This document shows, one piece after another, positions 14,654 to 21,700 of a stretch of 31,454 nt of DNA (position 1 is its first letter; every line of letters starts with the position of its first letter). Under the pieces are notes generated by a model that was not told where the DNA came from, ran no database searches, and worked only from the letters and a program-made list of their open reading frames with translations. The stretch spans positions 1-31,454 of the forward strand of contig CAZYPK010000047.1 in assembly GCA_964649195.1 (NCBI GenBank), given 5' to 3'. This DNA is from JTS-RE9 sp964649195 (GTDB lineage Bacteria > Planctomycetota > Phycisphaerae > Phycisphaerales > Phycisphaeraceae). The position numbers and the translations under genes are program-made.

Positions 14654-14664
14654 GTCAAGCGACC

Positions 14665-14964
14665 ATGCGTGAACTGTCTCATCCCAAAGTCAAAGACCTG
14701 AAACTGGCCAGCGTGCTGCACGCGCTGGGCGACCCGGTGCGCATCGGGATCGTGAAGTGCCTGGCGAGGAAGTGCGGGCAGACCTGCGGGGACGCTTCCG
14801 GCTCGATCAGCAAATCGACGGCGTCGCATCACTTCCGCATCCTGCGCGAGGCGGGCATCGTCCGCATGAAAGCCGACGGCCCGTCGTACCTCAACACGCT
14901 TCGGCGGGAGGAACTCGACGCGCGGTTCCCGGGGCTGCTTGATCTGGTGATCGGGTCGAAGTGA
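14665..14964 (+). CDS. ArsR-type winged-helix regulator (99 aa)
   Basis: The short winged helix-turn-helix protein has VLHALGDPVRIGIVKCLA (helices 1-2), the recognition region SISKSTASHHFRILREAGIV (about residues 48-67) and a wing RMKADGPSYLNTLRREEL. The common ELCVCDL metal site of ArsR/SmtB is absent. Instead three cysteines lie at C32, C37 and C41 (KCLARKCGQTCGD), which could sense electrophiles or oxidants, consistent with the divergent reductase operon; that is inference. The ATG at 14665 lies 11 nt after the -10 box, so the transcript is leaderless or nearly so. It would repress itself and the SDR operon through the inverted repeat at 14605. Confidence 0.9.
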   Translation: MRELSHPKVKDLKLASVLHALGDPVRIGIVKCLARKCGQTCGDASGSISKSTASHHFRILREAGIVRMKADGPSYLNTLRREELDARFPGLLDLVIGSK

Positions 14965-14984
14965 CGGACCGGCGGTTAACAAGC

Positions 14985-15091
14985 AGTAGTCCGACTACTC
15001 TAAAACTGTGAGTTGCTGAAGCGATAATTTTGAGAAAATCGGTCGAAACGAAGGTTCTCAACCCATCAGATTAGCATAGTCGGACTACTAC
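14985..15091 (+). repeat. MITE-like element, copy 2 (~107 bp)
   Basis: Direct copy of 11024-11130, with ends AGTAGTCCGACTACT and ATAGTCGGACTACTACT forming an inverted repeat. The pair brackets the ArsR-SDR-ene-reductase block. The 14965-15274 interval otherwise holds repeat P1 and a promoter. Confidence 0.88.
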
Positions 15092-15117
15092 TCGCTTCGT
15101 CGGCCTCGCGCGCAGTT

Positions 15118-15198
15118 CCGCCGTCTTGATCCCCCGCTTTCCTCAACCCGGCATACGGCTGTCGGATGGCGAGGGCGGGCATGCCGCCGTGATCGGCG
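15118..15198 (+). repeat. Cassette-separating repeat, copy P1
   Basis: Core CCGTCTTGATCCCCCGCTTT then CCTCAACCCGGCATACGG, GGCGAGGGCGGGCATG and a GATCGGC end. It is the first of four same-orientation copies at 15118, 16251, 17038 and 17813. Confidence 0.88.
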
Positions 15199-15225
15199 TC
15201 AATTTCAAATCCATTGAGCACTTCG

Positions 15226-15254
15226 TTGGCCAAGAGGGACGAAGCGCTTATAAT
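15226..15254 (+). promoter_or_regulatory. Promoter of the 15275-16222 operon
   Basis: TTGGCC (15226-15231) and a perfect TATAAT (15249-15254) with 17-nt spacing; AAAGGA follows as ribosome-binding site before the ATG at 15275. Confidence 0.65.
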
Positions 15255-15274
15255 TCCATCGAAAGGACCGGACG

Positions 15275-15517
15275 ATGACAGACGTTACAACTCACCAGCG
15301 ATTGCGTGTATCGACCGATGGAACTGCCGGGCCGTACATCATGGTCCCGGTCAGTCAGCTCGAAGAGGTCAAAGCGCTTCTAAGCCGCAACCGTATTCAC
15401 TATTGGGTGGACGAGAACGCCATTTCATTGGATGGAAAGCCCGAAATCGCGGTGATCAATCTCGGGCGCGGCGCGAACGCATCTGCGGTGCAGAACATTC
15501 TGGACAGCGTTCACTGA
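15275..15517 (+). CDS. Small conserved protein upstream of HEPN gene (80 aa)
   Basis: The start at 15275 follows AAAGGA. The sequence includes GPYIMVPVSQLEEVKALLSR, IHYWVDENAISLDGKPEIAV and a final INLGRGANASAVQNILDSVH. It looks like one small alpha/beta domain; the pattern ISLDGKPExAVINLGRG is conserved in small planctomycete proteins as I recall them, none with an assigned function. It is separated from the HEPN-motif gene by only 12 bp and shares its promoter, so the two probably work together, either as antitoxin and toxin or as sensor and effector. That role is inference. Confidence 0.8.
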   Translation: MTDVTTHQRLRVSTDGTAGPYIMVPVSQLEEVKALLSRNRIHYWVDENAISLDGKPEIAVINLGRGANASAVQNILDSVH

Positions 15518-15529
15518 TCAGGATGAGCC

Positions 15530-16222
15530 ATGGCACTCGCGGAAGAAATCGAATCGCTGCGTGATCGTGTGTTGTCGGATCTGAACGCCGCCCACGACTA
15601 TTACACCGATACGAAAATCGCCTGGAACATCGTCGGCCGTGTAATCGCCGACGGTCGCACCTTTTCCAATCGCAACATGACCACGGGCACGGTCACCACG
15701 CACGTCGAACTTGCTGGCAAGTCGCGCGGGTATGTTGCCGAGCAACTTGCCGAAGCCACGTTCCAGCAGTTCATTTCGATCTTCGAAAATTACTTCTTTG
15801 AGCTGGTGCGGCTGTGGCTGACGGCCTACCCCAAGAACCTGAGCGGCAAAAAGGTGGACTTTGAAGATGTCCTGGATGCGCCGGACAAGGACACCATCAC
15901 CGCTCTGGTGGTGAGCAGGGAATTGAACGAAATCCTCTACAAGCGTCCCACCGGCTGGTTCGACTACCTCGAGGAGAAGGCCAAACTCGGTTGTCCGACT
16001 GCCGACGAGATTGCCAGAATCGCCGAGGCCAAGGCCTCGCGCGACGTGCTCGTCCACAACCGCGGTGTCACCGGCAAAACATACGAGTCCAAGGCCGGCA
16101 ACCTCGCCCGCCACAAAGACGGCCAGCGGATCGACATCCCTGAGTATTACCACCGCCAGACGTGGGAACTGCTCCGCAAGGTCGTGACGGACATCTCCAA
16201 CGCCGCGACCGCCAAGGCCTGA
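15530..16222 (+). CDS. HEPN-like domain protein (230 aa), putative RNase effector
   Basis: The protein is almost wholly alpha-helical. Near the C-terminus the helix IARIAEAKASRDVLVHNRG holds R171-x4-H176 followed by N and G, the Rx4-6H signature of HEPN nucleases in its usual RDVLVHNxG setting, as in the MAE_28990 and RiboL-PSP types. Other helices include FQQFISIFENYFFELVRLWL and ITALVVSRELNEILYKRPTG, typical of HEPN helical cores. HEPN proteins cleave RNA in toxin-antitoxin and abortive-infection systems. AGGATGAG precedes the ATG. It is encoded 12 bp after the 80-aa gene and followed by repeat P2. The motif is visible; nuclease activity and a defence role are inferred. Confidence 0.75.
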   Translation: MALAEEIESLRDRVLSDLNAAHDYYTDTKIAWNIVGRVIADGRTFSNRNMTTGTVTTHVELAGKSRGYVAEQLAEATFQQFISIFENYFFELVRLWLTAYPKNLSGKKVDFEDVLDAPDKDTITALVVSRELNEILYKRPTGWFDYLEEKAKLGCPTADEIARIAEAKASRDVLVHNRGVTGKTYESKAGNLARHKDGQRIDIPEYYHRQTWELLRKVVTDISNAATAKA

Positions 16223-16250
16223 CAAACCCGCGTCGGCCGAGTGCGATACG

Positions 16251-16324
16251 CCACCGTCTTGATCCCCCGCTTTCCTCAACCCGGCGTACGGGTGGCGAGG
16301 GCGGGCATGTCGCCGTTGTCGGCC
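16251..16324 (+). repeat. Cassette-separating repeat, copy P2
   Basis: It matches P1 and P3 over about 74 bp, with a short deletion after CGGCGTACGG. It lies between the HEPN pair and VapBC, which face each other. Confidence 0.88.
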
Positions 16325-16347
16325 AATCCGCTCTGTGTCTGAACGCA

Positions 16348-16755
16348 CTATGGCGGCGCAATCAGAGAGACACTCGGGAAATACGTTCGATACCGCGCGG
16401 CATCGCGCGTGATCAGCGTCAGTTTCTCGACTTCGGCTTGCGCGCCAATGTAGAAATCCGGCAATGGGGCGCTCCGAGCGCCGCCGCTTTTTCGATACTT
16501 CACAAACGCCTGCGCCGCCAGCCAACCCGCTTCATACGACAACGCCGCGCGAATGAACACCGCCGGATCAAGCCACCGATCCAGGTCTTGGGCATTGGTG
16601 AACGCCGGGGCAAGTTCAGCGTAGATGATGGGATTGACGTACACCGCCCCGCGCTCCGCCGCCTCGCGGAGTTGCTGCTGCGACCACGACATCCGCGTCG
16701 CGTCAGCCGTCGCGATGTCGAGCAGCACGTTGGCATCGATGAGCGATCCGCTCAT
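16348..16755 (-). CDS. vapC: VapC-type PIN-domain ribonuclease toxin
   Basis: The 135-residue PIN domain has all four acidic residues: D7 (SLIDANVLLD), E47 (YAEL), D100 (PLPDFYIGAQA) and D118 (ITRDAARYRTYFPSV). VapC toxins cleave tRNA or rRNA when freed from VapB. The ATG at 16755 overlaps the antitoxin stop (ATGA), so the two are translationally coupled. It lies convergent to the HEPN pair across repeat P2. The acidic residues are intact, so there is no sign of decay. Confidence 0.95.
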   Translation of the reverse strand: MSGSLIDANVLLDIATADATRMSWSQQQLREAAERGAVYVNPIIYAELAPAFTNAQDLDRWLDPAVFIRAALSYEAGWLAAQAFVKYRKSGGARSAPLPDFYIGAQAEVEKLTLITRDAARYRTYFPSVSLIAPP

Positions 16756-16970
16756 GCTTCACCGCGGGTCAGCGCCATCACCTGATCGGTCGTCATCCCC
16801 GCCTTGGCGGCGCCGCGCGCGCCGGCCAGCCACCGTTCGGTCACCTCGCGCAGCGGCGCGGCATCCCGGTTTTTCGCCAGCAAAAATCGCGCGAAGTCCG
16901 CCACCTCGACGCGCTGAGCCTGGGGCAGTTGCTCGCAAATCTCGATGAGTTGCTTTGTGTCAGTGCTCAT
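16752..16970 (-). CDS. vapB: VapB-type antitoxin (72 aa)
   Basis: Start 16970 (MSTDTKQLIEICEQLPQAQR) is preferred; ATG 16979 is an alternative. A TAAAAT box lies about 10 nt before 16979, giving a leaderless-type arrangement. The N-terminal helical segment with EICEQLPQAQRVEVADFARFLLAK resembles the DUF2281/VapB-like antitoxins, and the C-terminal part REVTERWLAGARGAAKAGMT probably wraps VapC. It neutralises the downstream PIN toxin and, in this family, represses its own promoter. The stop overlaps the vapC start. Confidence 0.85.
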   Translation of the reverse strand: MSTDTKQLIEICEQLPQAQRVEVADFARFLLAKNRDAAPLREVTERWLAGARGAAKAGMTTDQVMALTRGEA

Positions 16971-17037
16971 GCCGGCCATTTTATCCGCGAACCGGAGTGA
17001 TTCCAAACCCGACAATCTTTGTCGCCCGACCGCAATC

Positions 17038-17117
17038 CTCCACCGTCTTGATCCCCGCTTTCCTCAACCCGGCATACGGCCAGCGGGTGGCGAGGGCGGG
17101 CATGTCGCCGTTATCGG
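17038..17117 (+). repeat. Cassette-separating repeat, copy P3
   Basis: About 80 bp with the shared core. On the minus strand this copy alone keeps an open frame reading MPALATRWPYAGLRKAGIKT, then VED, similar to helix-hairpin-helix segments; P1 and P2 have one extra G that breaks it. Confidence 0.85.
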
Positions 17118-17126
17118 CAAGAAGCC

Positions 17127-17154
17127 TTCGCCGATGTATAAGACGATGTATAAT
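17127..17154 (+). promoter_or_regulatory. Promoter of the DUF433-DUF5615 pair, leaderless type
   Basis: A perfect TATAAT (17149-17154) overlaps the first in-frame ATG (17153), so the second ATG at 17162, 7 nt after the box, must be the start. A weak TTCGCC lies at 17127-17132. Confidence 0.6.
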
Positions 17155-17161
17155 GAAACGT

Positions 17162-17389
17162 ATGAACTGGCATAACCGAGTTTCGGTCGATCCGTTGATT
17201 TGCCACGGCCGGGCGTGCATCGCCGGCACGCGGGTGATGGTTTCGGTGATCGTTGACAACGTCGCCGCAGGCGTGTCACGCGAGGAGTTGCTGCGAAGCC
17301 ATCCGTCGATCCGCAACGACGACATCGATGCCGCGCTGCAATACGCCGCCGAGTTGGCGCGCGAGCGCGTCGTTCCGCTCTCGGCGTGA
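17162..17389 (+). CDS. DUF433 antitoxin-like protein (75 aa)
   Basis: It contains the DUF433 signature WHNRVSVDPLICHGRACIAG, then TRVMVSVIVDNVAAGVSREE and the terminal DIDAALQYAAELARERV, covering the whole family length. DUF433 is a small winged-helix domain that usually precedes a DUF5615 PIN-like gene and acts as its antitoxin and DNA-binding partner. Start 17162 is fixed by the -10 box at 17149-17154. The partner gene begins 14 bp after the stop. Confidence 0.92.
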   Translation: MNWHNRVSVDPLICHGRACIAGTRVMVSVIVDNVAAGVSREELLRSHPSIRNDDIDAALQYAAELARERVVPLSA

Positions 17390-17403
17390 GGGGAGTGGGG
17401 TTG

Positions 17404-17766
17404 ATGCGGTTCAAGATCGATGAGAATCTCCCCGTCGAAGTCGCTGATCTGCTTCGCACAGCCGGATATGACGCGCAAACGGTATTCGACGAACGTCTCG
17501 TCGGCCACCCTGATACCCACATTGCCGATGCGGTTCGCCAAGAGCGGCGGGTACTGATCACGCTCGATCTCGACTTCGCCGACATCCGCGCATTCCCGCC
17601 AAAGGATTACACGGGCTTGATCGTGCTGCGACTGGCGATGCAGGACAAGCCGAGCGTGCTCGCCGTCATCGCGCGAGTGATCCGTTTGCTGAAGACCGAG
17701 CCGTTGACGGGCCTGCTATGGATCGTAGATGAGACAGCCGTCCGCATCCGCGGGGAGGTAACGTGA
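17404..17766 (+). CDS. DUF5615 PIN-like toxin (120 aa)
   Basis: Start 17404 (MRFKIDENLPVEVADLLR) follows GGGGAGTGGGG; a GTG at 17386 overlapping the DUF433 stop is less likely. The PIN-like fold of the DUF5615/Mut7-C group shows its acidic positions in KIDENLP, ITLDLDFADIRAFPP and the C-terminal IVDETAVRIRG. The pairing with DUF433 is a recognised toxin-antitoxin arrangement. The product is probably an RNase; its target is unknown. Repeat P4 and a terminator follow. Confidence 0.92.
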   Translation: MRFKIDENLPVEVADLLRTAGYDAQTVFDERLVGHPDTHIADAVRQERRVLITLDLDFADIRAFPPKDYTGLIVLRLAMQDKPSVLAVIARVIRLLKTEPLTGLLWIVDETAVRIRGEVT

Positions 17767-17812
17767 AATGCGCGTCGCCTGCGAGCGGCGACTTGAATCA
17801 AATGGGACGCCG

Positions 17813-17862
17813 ACGCCGTCTTGCCCCCCGCTTTCCTCGACCCGGCATACGGCCGGCGGATG
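17813..17862 (+). repeat. Cassette-separating repeat, copy P4 (shortened)
   Basis: CGCCGTCTTG, CCCGCTTTCCTC, ACCCGGCATACGGCCGGCGG match P1-P3, but the GGCGAGGGCGGGC part is lost. It closes the cassette array. Confidence 0.8.
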
Positions 17863-17886
17863 AAGAGCAACGGCATGAACGTCAAG

Positions 17887-17913
17887 CCCCCGATCCGATC
17901 GGGGGTTTTCTTT
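17887..17913 (+). terminator. Rho-independent terminator
   Basis: CCCCCGAT and ATCGGGGG form a perfect 8-bp stem with a 3-nt loop, followed by TTTTCTTTT. It would end transcripts from the DUF433-DUF5615 pair. Confidence 0.85.
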
Positions 17914-17944
17914 TGCCTACAATCACCACCGGCCTGCCTGACCG

Positions 17945-19354
17945 ATGCGCATGATGTTTCGACGCTATCTGGACAATCTTCATCCCCGCATGCTTCCGCC
18001 GATGACGCGGCAGAGCTATCGTCATGAAATCGTCACCGCGCTGACCTATCCCGCATCGCTGGCGATGATCGAAGGCGGCGTCATCGGCATCGTCGCCGCC
18101 AAGATTTTTCATGTGCCTGCGATGGTCCTGGCCGCCATCGTCGCCTCGGCCAACTTCGCCAACCTCACCAGCTTCATCTGGGCACGACTGTCACGCGGCA
18201 AGCCCAAGATTCCCCTCATCACCACCCTGCAAATCACCATGCTCCTGTGCGTCGGCGCCATCGCGCTCATCCCGACGGATGCGCCCGGACCCGACGGCGT
18301 GGCGCAGGGCGCCGGCCCGATGCTGCTGGCGTCGCTCGTCATCGCGGCGCGGTGCGTGCAGACGGGCATCATCACCCTCCGCTCCACCGTCTGGCGGCAG
18401 AATTATCCCGCTCACCTTCGCGCCCGCATCACCGGCAGGCTCGCCCTTTCCAACAGCCTCATCATCGGCCTGCTGCCCATGCTCGCCGGCGATCTGCTCG
18501 ACCGCAATCCCGAATCCTTCCGCATCATCTTCCCCGCCACCATGCTCATCTCCGCCATCGGCGTCGTGGCCTATTCGCGCATCCGTCTGCGCGGCGAAAA
18601 GGAACTGCTCAAATACGAGATCACACCCGACGCCGCCCCGCAGCCGCATGGTGAATCCGCCTCGATCTACGAATACGATCCCAAGGCCGGCCGTCCCAAC
18701 TTCTGGACCGTCCTTCGCAAGGACAGGCTTTTCCGCGATTACATGCTCTGGCAGTTCGTCAACGGCGTGGCCGCGATGATGGGCGATGCCGTGCTCGTCT
18801 ATCTCATCGCCCAACTCACCCTCGGCATGACCGGCGAGTTCAAGATCAGCAACCTGCTCACCACCACGCTGCCGCTGACGCTGGCCGTCATCACCATGCC
18901 CGTCTGGGCCCGGTACCTGGACCGCGTCCACATCATCGAGTTCCGCACCAAGCAAGGCTCGGTCTGGGTCTTCACCCAACTGGCCAACTGGCTCGGGGCC
19001 ATGTTCGGCTCCCTGTCGATCATCGCGGCCGCGCGGGTGCTCAACGGCATCACCCGCGGCGGCGGGATGCTCGCCTGGAACCTGGGCCACAACGACTTCG
19101 CCGACCGCCGCATGGTCTCGCTCTACATGGGCATCCACGTCACCCTCACCGGCATCCGCGGCGCCGTCGCCCCGTTCCTGGCCCTGATCCTCTTCACCGG
19201 CCGCATCCAGTTCTCATCCACGTTCACCCTGGAATTGCCCTGGCTCAGGATGGGTTATCACGTCTTTCTGCTGACCGCCGCGCTGAGCCTGCTGGCGGAA
19301 ATAGGCTTCATCCGACTCGGCAGGACGATGGGGAAGGGAGCGAGCAAGCGGTGA
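17945..19354 (+). CDS. MFS-like multi-pass transporter (469 aa)
   Basis: About eleven to twelve hydrophobic segments are spread over two halves separated by a charged loop (about residues 215-255, containing IYEYDPKAGRPNFWTVLRKD). The start of the second half, FRDYMLWQFVNGVAAMMGDA, is typical of MFS-like permeases with an extended N-terminal cytosolic stretch, here RRYLDNLHPRMLPPMTRQSY. The substrate cannot be predicted. Start 17945 is the first ATG of MRMMFRR; 17951 and 17954 are alternatives. A TACAAT box lies at 17917-17922, just after the terminator. The stop codon sits inside the beginning of a repeat family (GCGGTGA) also found after the MFS gene at 30090. Confidence 0.85.
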   Translation: MRMMFRRYLDNLHPRMLPPMTRQSYRHEIVTALTYPASLAMIEGGVIGIVAAKIFHVPAMVLAAIVASANFANLTSFIWARLSRGKPKIPLITTLQITMLLCVGAIALIPTDAPGPDGVAQGAGPMLLASLVIAARCVQTGIITLRSTVWRQNYPAHLRARITGRLALSNSLIIGLLPMLAGDLLDRNPESFRIIFPATMLISAIGVVAYSRIRLRGEKELLKYEITPDAAPQPHGESASIYEYDPKAGRPNFWTVLRKDRLFRDYMLWQFVNGVAAMMGDAVLVYLIAQLTLGMTGEFKISNLLTTTLPLTLAVITMPVWARYLDRVHIIEFRTKQGSVWVFTQLANWLGAMFGSLSIIAAARVLNGITRGGGMLAWNLGHNDFADRRMVSLYMGIHVTLTGIRGAVAPFLALILFTGRIQFSSTFTLELPWLRMGYHVFLLTAALSLLAEIGFIRLGRTMGKGASKR

Positions 19355-19520
19355 GGCGGGAGCCTGAGAACTTTGGGGTGGCTGGGGCTGAGTCCGCGAA
19401 GCCCCGGCCCGGATGCACGAAGCAAAATGAGGCAACTGAATGCTGAATGCTGAATGCTGAAAGTCCTCTTGGCCGGGGCTTGCGCAAAGCCCCCAGCCAC
19501 CCAGCGCAGACTCAGCCCCA
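19348..19520. repeat. Long inverted repeat with heptamer-filled loop, copy A
   Basis: The left arm (GTGGCTGGGGCTGAGTCCGC, then GAAGCCCCGGCCC) and a right arm (GGCCGGGGCTT ... ACTCAGCCCCA, with an internal extra segment) enclose tandem TGAATGC units at 19436-19465. Related copies lie at 22618-22750 and 31269-31454. Confidence 0.85.
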
Positions 19521-19535
19521 ACCCCCCTGCCGCGC

Positions 19536-20948
19536 CTACATCATCACATCCATCACCGGCCTGCCTCGCGTGATCGACAGCGGTCTGCCCTCGGCGTCGT
19601 GGACTTCGGTTTCGTGGTGGATGCCCAGCAGGTGATAGACGGTGGCGGCCAGGTCATCGGGCTTGACGGGGTTGGACGCGGGGTACATGCCATGCTTGTC
19701 GGAGGAGCCATGCACGTGGCCGCGCTTGACGCCACCGCCGGCGAGGAGCGTCGTGTAGCACTGGGGCCAATGGTCGCGGCTCTGATTGCCGTTGATTTTG
19801 GGGGTTCTGCCGAACTCGCCCATCCAGATGACGAGGGTGGTGTCGAGCAGGCCGCGCTGGTCGAGATCGTTCAGCAACGTGGGCAGCGTCTCCTCGGTGC
19901 GGGGCAGGTGGTAGGCTTCGATGATGGGGAACATGCGCGTGTTGTCGAAGCCGTGCGTGTCCCACCCGCCATCGGTCTTGCTGCGGCCGCCGATGGAGTT
20001 GGAGAAATAGACGGTGACGAACTTCACGCCCGCTTCGACCAGGCGACGGGCCAGCAGACATGACTGCCCATAAGTGGAACGGCCATAGGCATCGCGGACC
20101 ACCTTGGGCTCCTTGGAAATGTCAAACGCCTGCCTGACGCGCGGCGAGTTGAGCATCGTCAATGCCTTCTCGTAGTAGCTGTCCAGGCCTCGCGCTTCCG
20201 CGGAGTGATCGAGCAGTCGCGATTGCTGATCGATGAGTTGCTGCAAGTGCCGGCGACGTTCGAGGCGATCCATCGAAAGATTGCTGGGCAGGCTCAGTTG
20301 CGGCAGCGAGAAGTCCGGCCCGTTGGGATCGTTGCCGACAAAGAGCGGATCATGCACCTTGCCCAGGAAGCTGGCGTGCTGGCCGGGCGTGCGCGAACCA
20401 TCGGAGATCACATGCGGGAATGCGACGCTGGTGGGCAGTTCCCCGTTTCCCGGAAGCGGCGCGAGTTTGTCAACGACGCTGCCGTAGGCGGGGAAGAGAT
20501 CGATCGAATCGCGCAGCCGCTGATCATCGGTGGCCGGGGCGCTGCCGGTGAGCGCGTAGTAGCCTGCGGAGTTGTGGTTGGTCATGGTGTGGGTCATGCT
20601 GCGGATGAGCGTGACCTTGTCCATGATCTTCGCGGTCTTCTGAAGTTTTTCGCTGACCCATATGCCGGGGGCGCTCGACTTCATCGGCTTGTAAGGCCCG
20701 CGGATGTTCGCCGGGGCATCGGGTTTCATGTCGAACATATCAACATGGCTCGGCCCGCCCCACTGGAAGAGAAAGATCACCGACCTGGCCCTGGCGATGA
20801 GCTTCCGCGAAGCCTGCGCATCAGCGGCGCGAAGCAGCGTGGGCATGTTCAGCCCCAGCGCCCCCATGCCGCCGACCTTCAGCACATGCCGGCGGGAAAG
20901 CAGGGAGTTGCGATAGGAGGCGCAGGATGGGTTGCTCGGCTGTTTCAT
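19536..20948 (-). CDS. DUF1501 protein, Tat-exported
   Basis: Start 20948 follows AAGGA with 8-nt spacing. A twin-arginine signal (LLSRRHVLKVGGMGALGL, RR at 19-20) opens the 470-residue protein. The DUF1501 domain is related to alkaline phosphatase/sulfatase folds: VIFLFQWGGPSHVDMFDMKP, GGWDTHGFDNTRMFP, VIWMGEFGRTPKINGNQSRD, HWP and a terminal TVYHLLGIHHETEV, all in the family order. Function is unknown; in planctomycetes it is usually encoded right next to a DUF1549/DUF1553 protein, and the two are thought to act together outside the cytoplasm. Here the partner starts 1.8 kb upstream on the same strand with unrelated DNA between. Confidence 0.95.
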   Translation of the reverse strand: MKQPSNPSCASYRNSLLSRRHVLKVGGMGALGLNMPTLLRAADAQASRKLIARARSVIFLFQWGGPSHVDMFDMKPDAPANIRGPYKPMKSSAPGIWVSEKLQKTAKIMDKVTLIRSMTHTMTNHNSAGYYALTGSAPATDDQRLRDSIDLFPAYGSVVDKLAPLPGNGELPTSVAFPHVISDGSRTPGQHASFLGKVHDPLFVGNDPNGPDFSLPQLSLPSNLSMDRLERRRHLQQLIDQQSRLLDHSAEARGLDSYYEKALTMLNSPRVRQAFDISKEPKVVRDAYGRSTYGQSCLLARRLVEAGVKFVTVYFSNSIGGRSKTDGGWDTHGFDNTRMFPIIEAYHLPRTEETLPTLLNDLDQRGLLDTTLVIWMGEFGRTPKINGNQSRDHWPQCYTTLLAGGGVKRGHVHGSSDKHGMYPASNPVKPDDLAATVYHLLGIHHETEVHDAEGRPLSITRGRPVMDVMM

Positions 20949-20970
20949 GATATCGGTCCTTGTCTGCCCG

Positions 20971-21003
20971 AAAAAGCCCACCCACTTCCGTGGATGGGTT
21001 TTT
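20971..21003. repeat. Hairpin repeat, second copy of the 1288 hairpin
   Basis: CCCACCCAC / GTGGATGGG around TTCC, flanked by AAAAA and TTTTT, so it could terminate on either strand. It lies in the leader of the DUF1501 gene, 23 bp before its ATG. Confidence 0.7.
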
Positions 21004-21126
21004 CCAGTGATCTTCTGACATTGATTCAAACGCGACCTGGGTTACCGAACCCCGGGGGCATGGTTCGCTATCATCGCCTCATGTGCCGGGCGGGTTGCCC
21101 ATCCGAAACCGACAAGGAGCCACAAC

Positions 21127-21609
21127 ATGCCCTATCGCGATGCACGATGCGTTTATGTGGCCCGCAACCTGAGCGAAGCCGAGACCACCGTTTCGCTGCT
21201 GGCCAGTCACGACATCGAGGCCAAGGTGATCGATGGCACCGCCGCCGGCCTGCTCGATGGCATTGCCGCGCTGACGGGATCTTCGAGCCGGGGCATCGAA
21301 GTCTGGGCGGACATCTCCAATCACCCGGAGATTGCGAGGCTGCTCCAGGAGCAGGCCGCCATCCTTGAGGCGAAATCGAAGCAAGGCCAGGAGCACGGCT
21401 CCGTCGAAGTCGCCTGCGACAACTGCGGCAAAAAGACCACCTTCGCCGGCGACCTCTACGGCACCATCCAGGACTGCCCCAGGTGCGGATCGTTTCTGGA
21501 TGTCGGCCCCGGCGAGGAACTCGACTGGGAAGCGGCAGACGATGACGAGATGGCCGGCGAAGATGACGCGATGGAACAGGATGCGGATGCGGCGCCGGAG
21601 GAGAAGTGA
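21127..21609 (+). CDS. DUF2007-like domain plus zinc-ribbon protein (160 aa)
   Basis: AAGGAG lies 9-14 nt before the ATG. Residues 7-75 (CVYVARNLSEAETTVSLLAS, HDIEAKVIDG, then GIEVWADISNHPEIARLL) resemble the DUF2007 ferredoxin-like domain. A zinc ribbon follows with two CxxC pairs (C97/C100 and C117/C120). The tail is strongly acidic (EEK-terminated Asp/Glu/Ala-rich, about 130-160). Such proteins are thought to be signal or scaffold proteins; no enzyme motif is present. It is a plus-strand gene between two minus-strand genes that normally sit together, so it may have been inserted. A TATCAT box lies about 50 bp upstream. Confidence 0.8.
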   Translation: MPYRDARCVYVARNLSEAETTVSLLASHDIEAKVIDGTAAGLLDGIAALTGSSSRGIEVWADISNHPEIARLLQEQAAILEAKSKQGQEHGSVEVACDNCGKKTTFAGDLYGTIQDCPRCGSFLDVGPGEELDWEAADDDEMAGEDDAMEQDADAAPEEK

Positions 21610-21700
21610 CGCGGCCTGCCCGTGCCACACTGTCCCATCCTGCCCGGGACCGGCGTCGCGCGACAGGATGGACAACAGGATATCCAGCGGCGAAGCCCTG

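Noticed and set aside
15118..17862. Integron attC sites as explanation of the cassette repeats
   Set aside because: No convincing RYYYAAC/GTTRRRY pair or attC-type L/R box arrangement is visible, and no integrase gene is in the window. The repeats remain unexplained.
15118..17862. CRISPR array
   Set aside because: Repeats are 50-80 bp and separated by 0.7-1.0 kb of genes; there are no short regular spacers and no cas genes.
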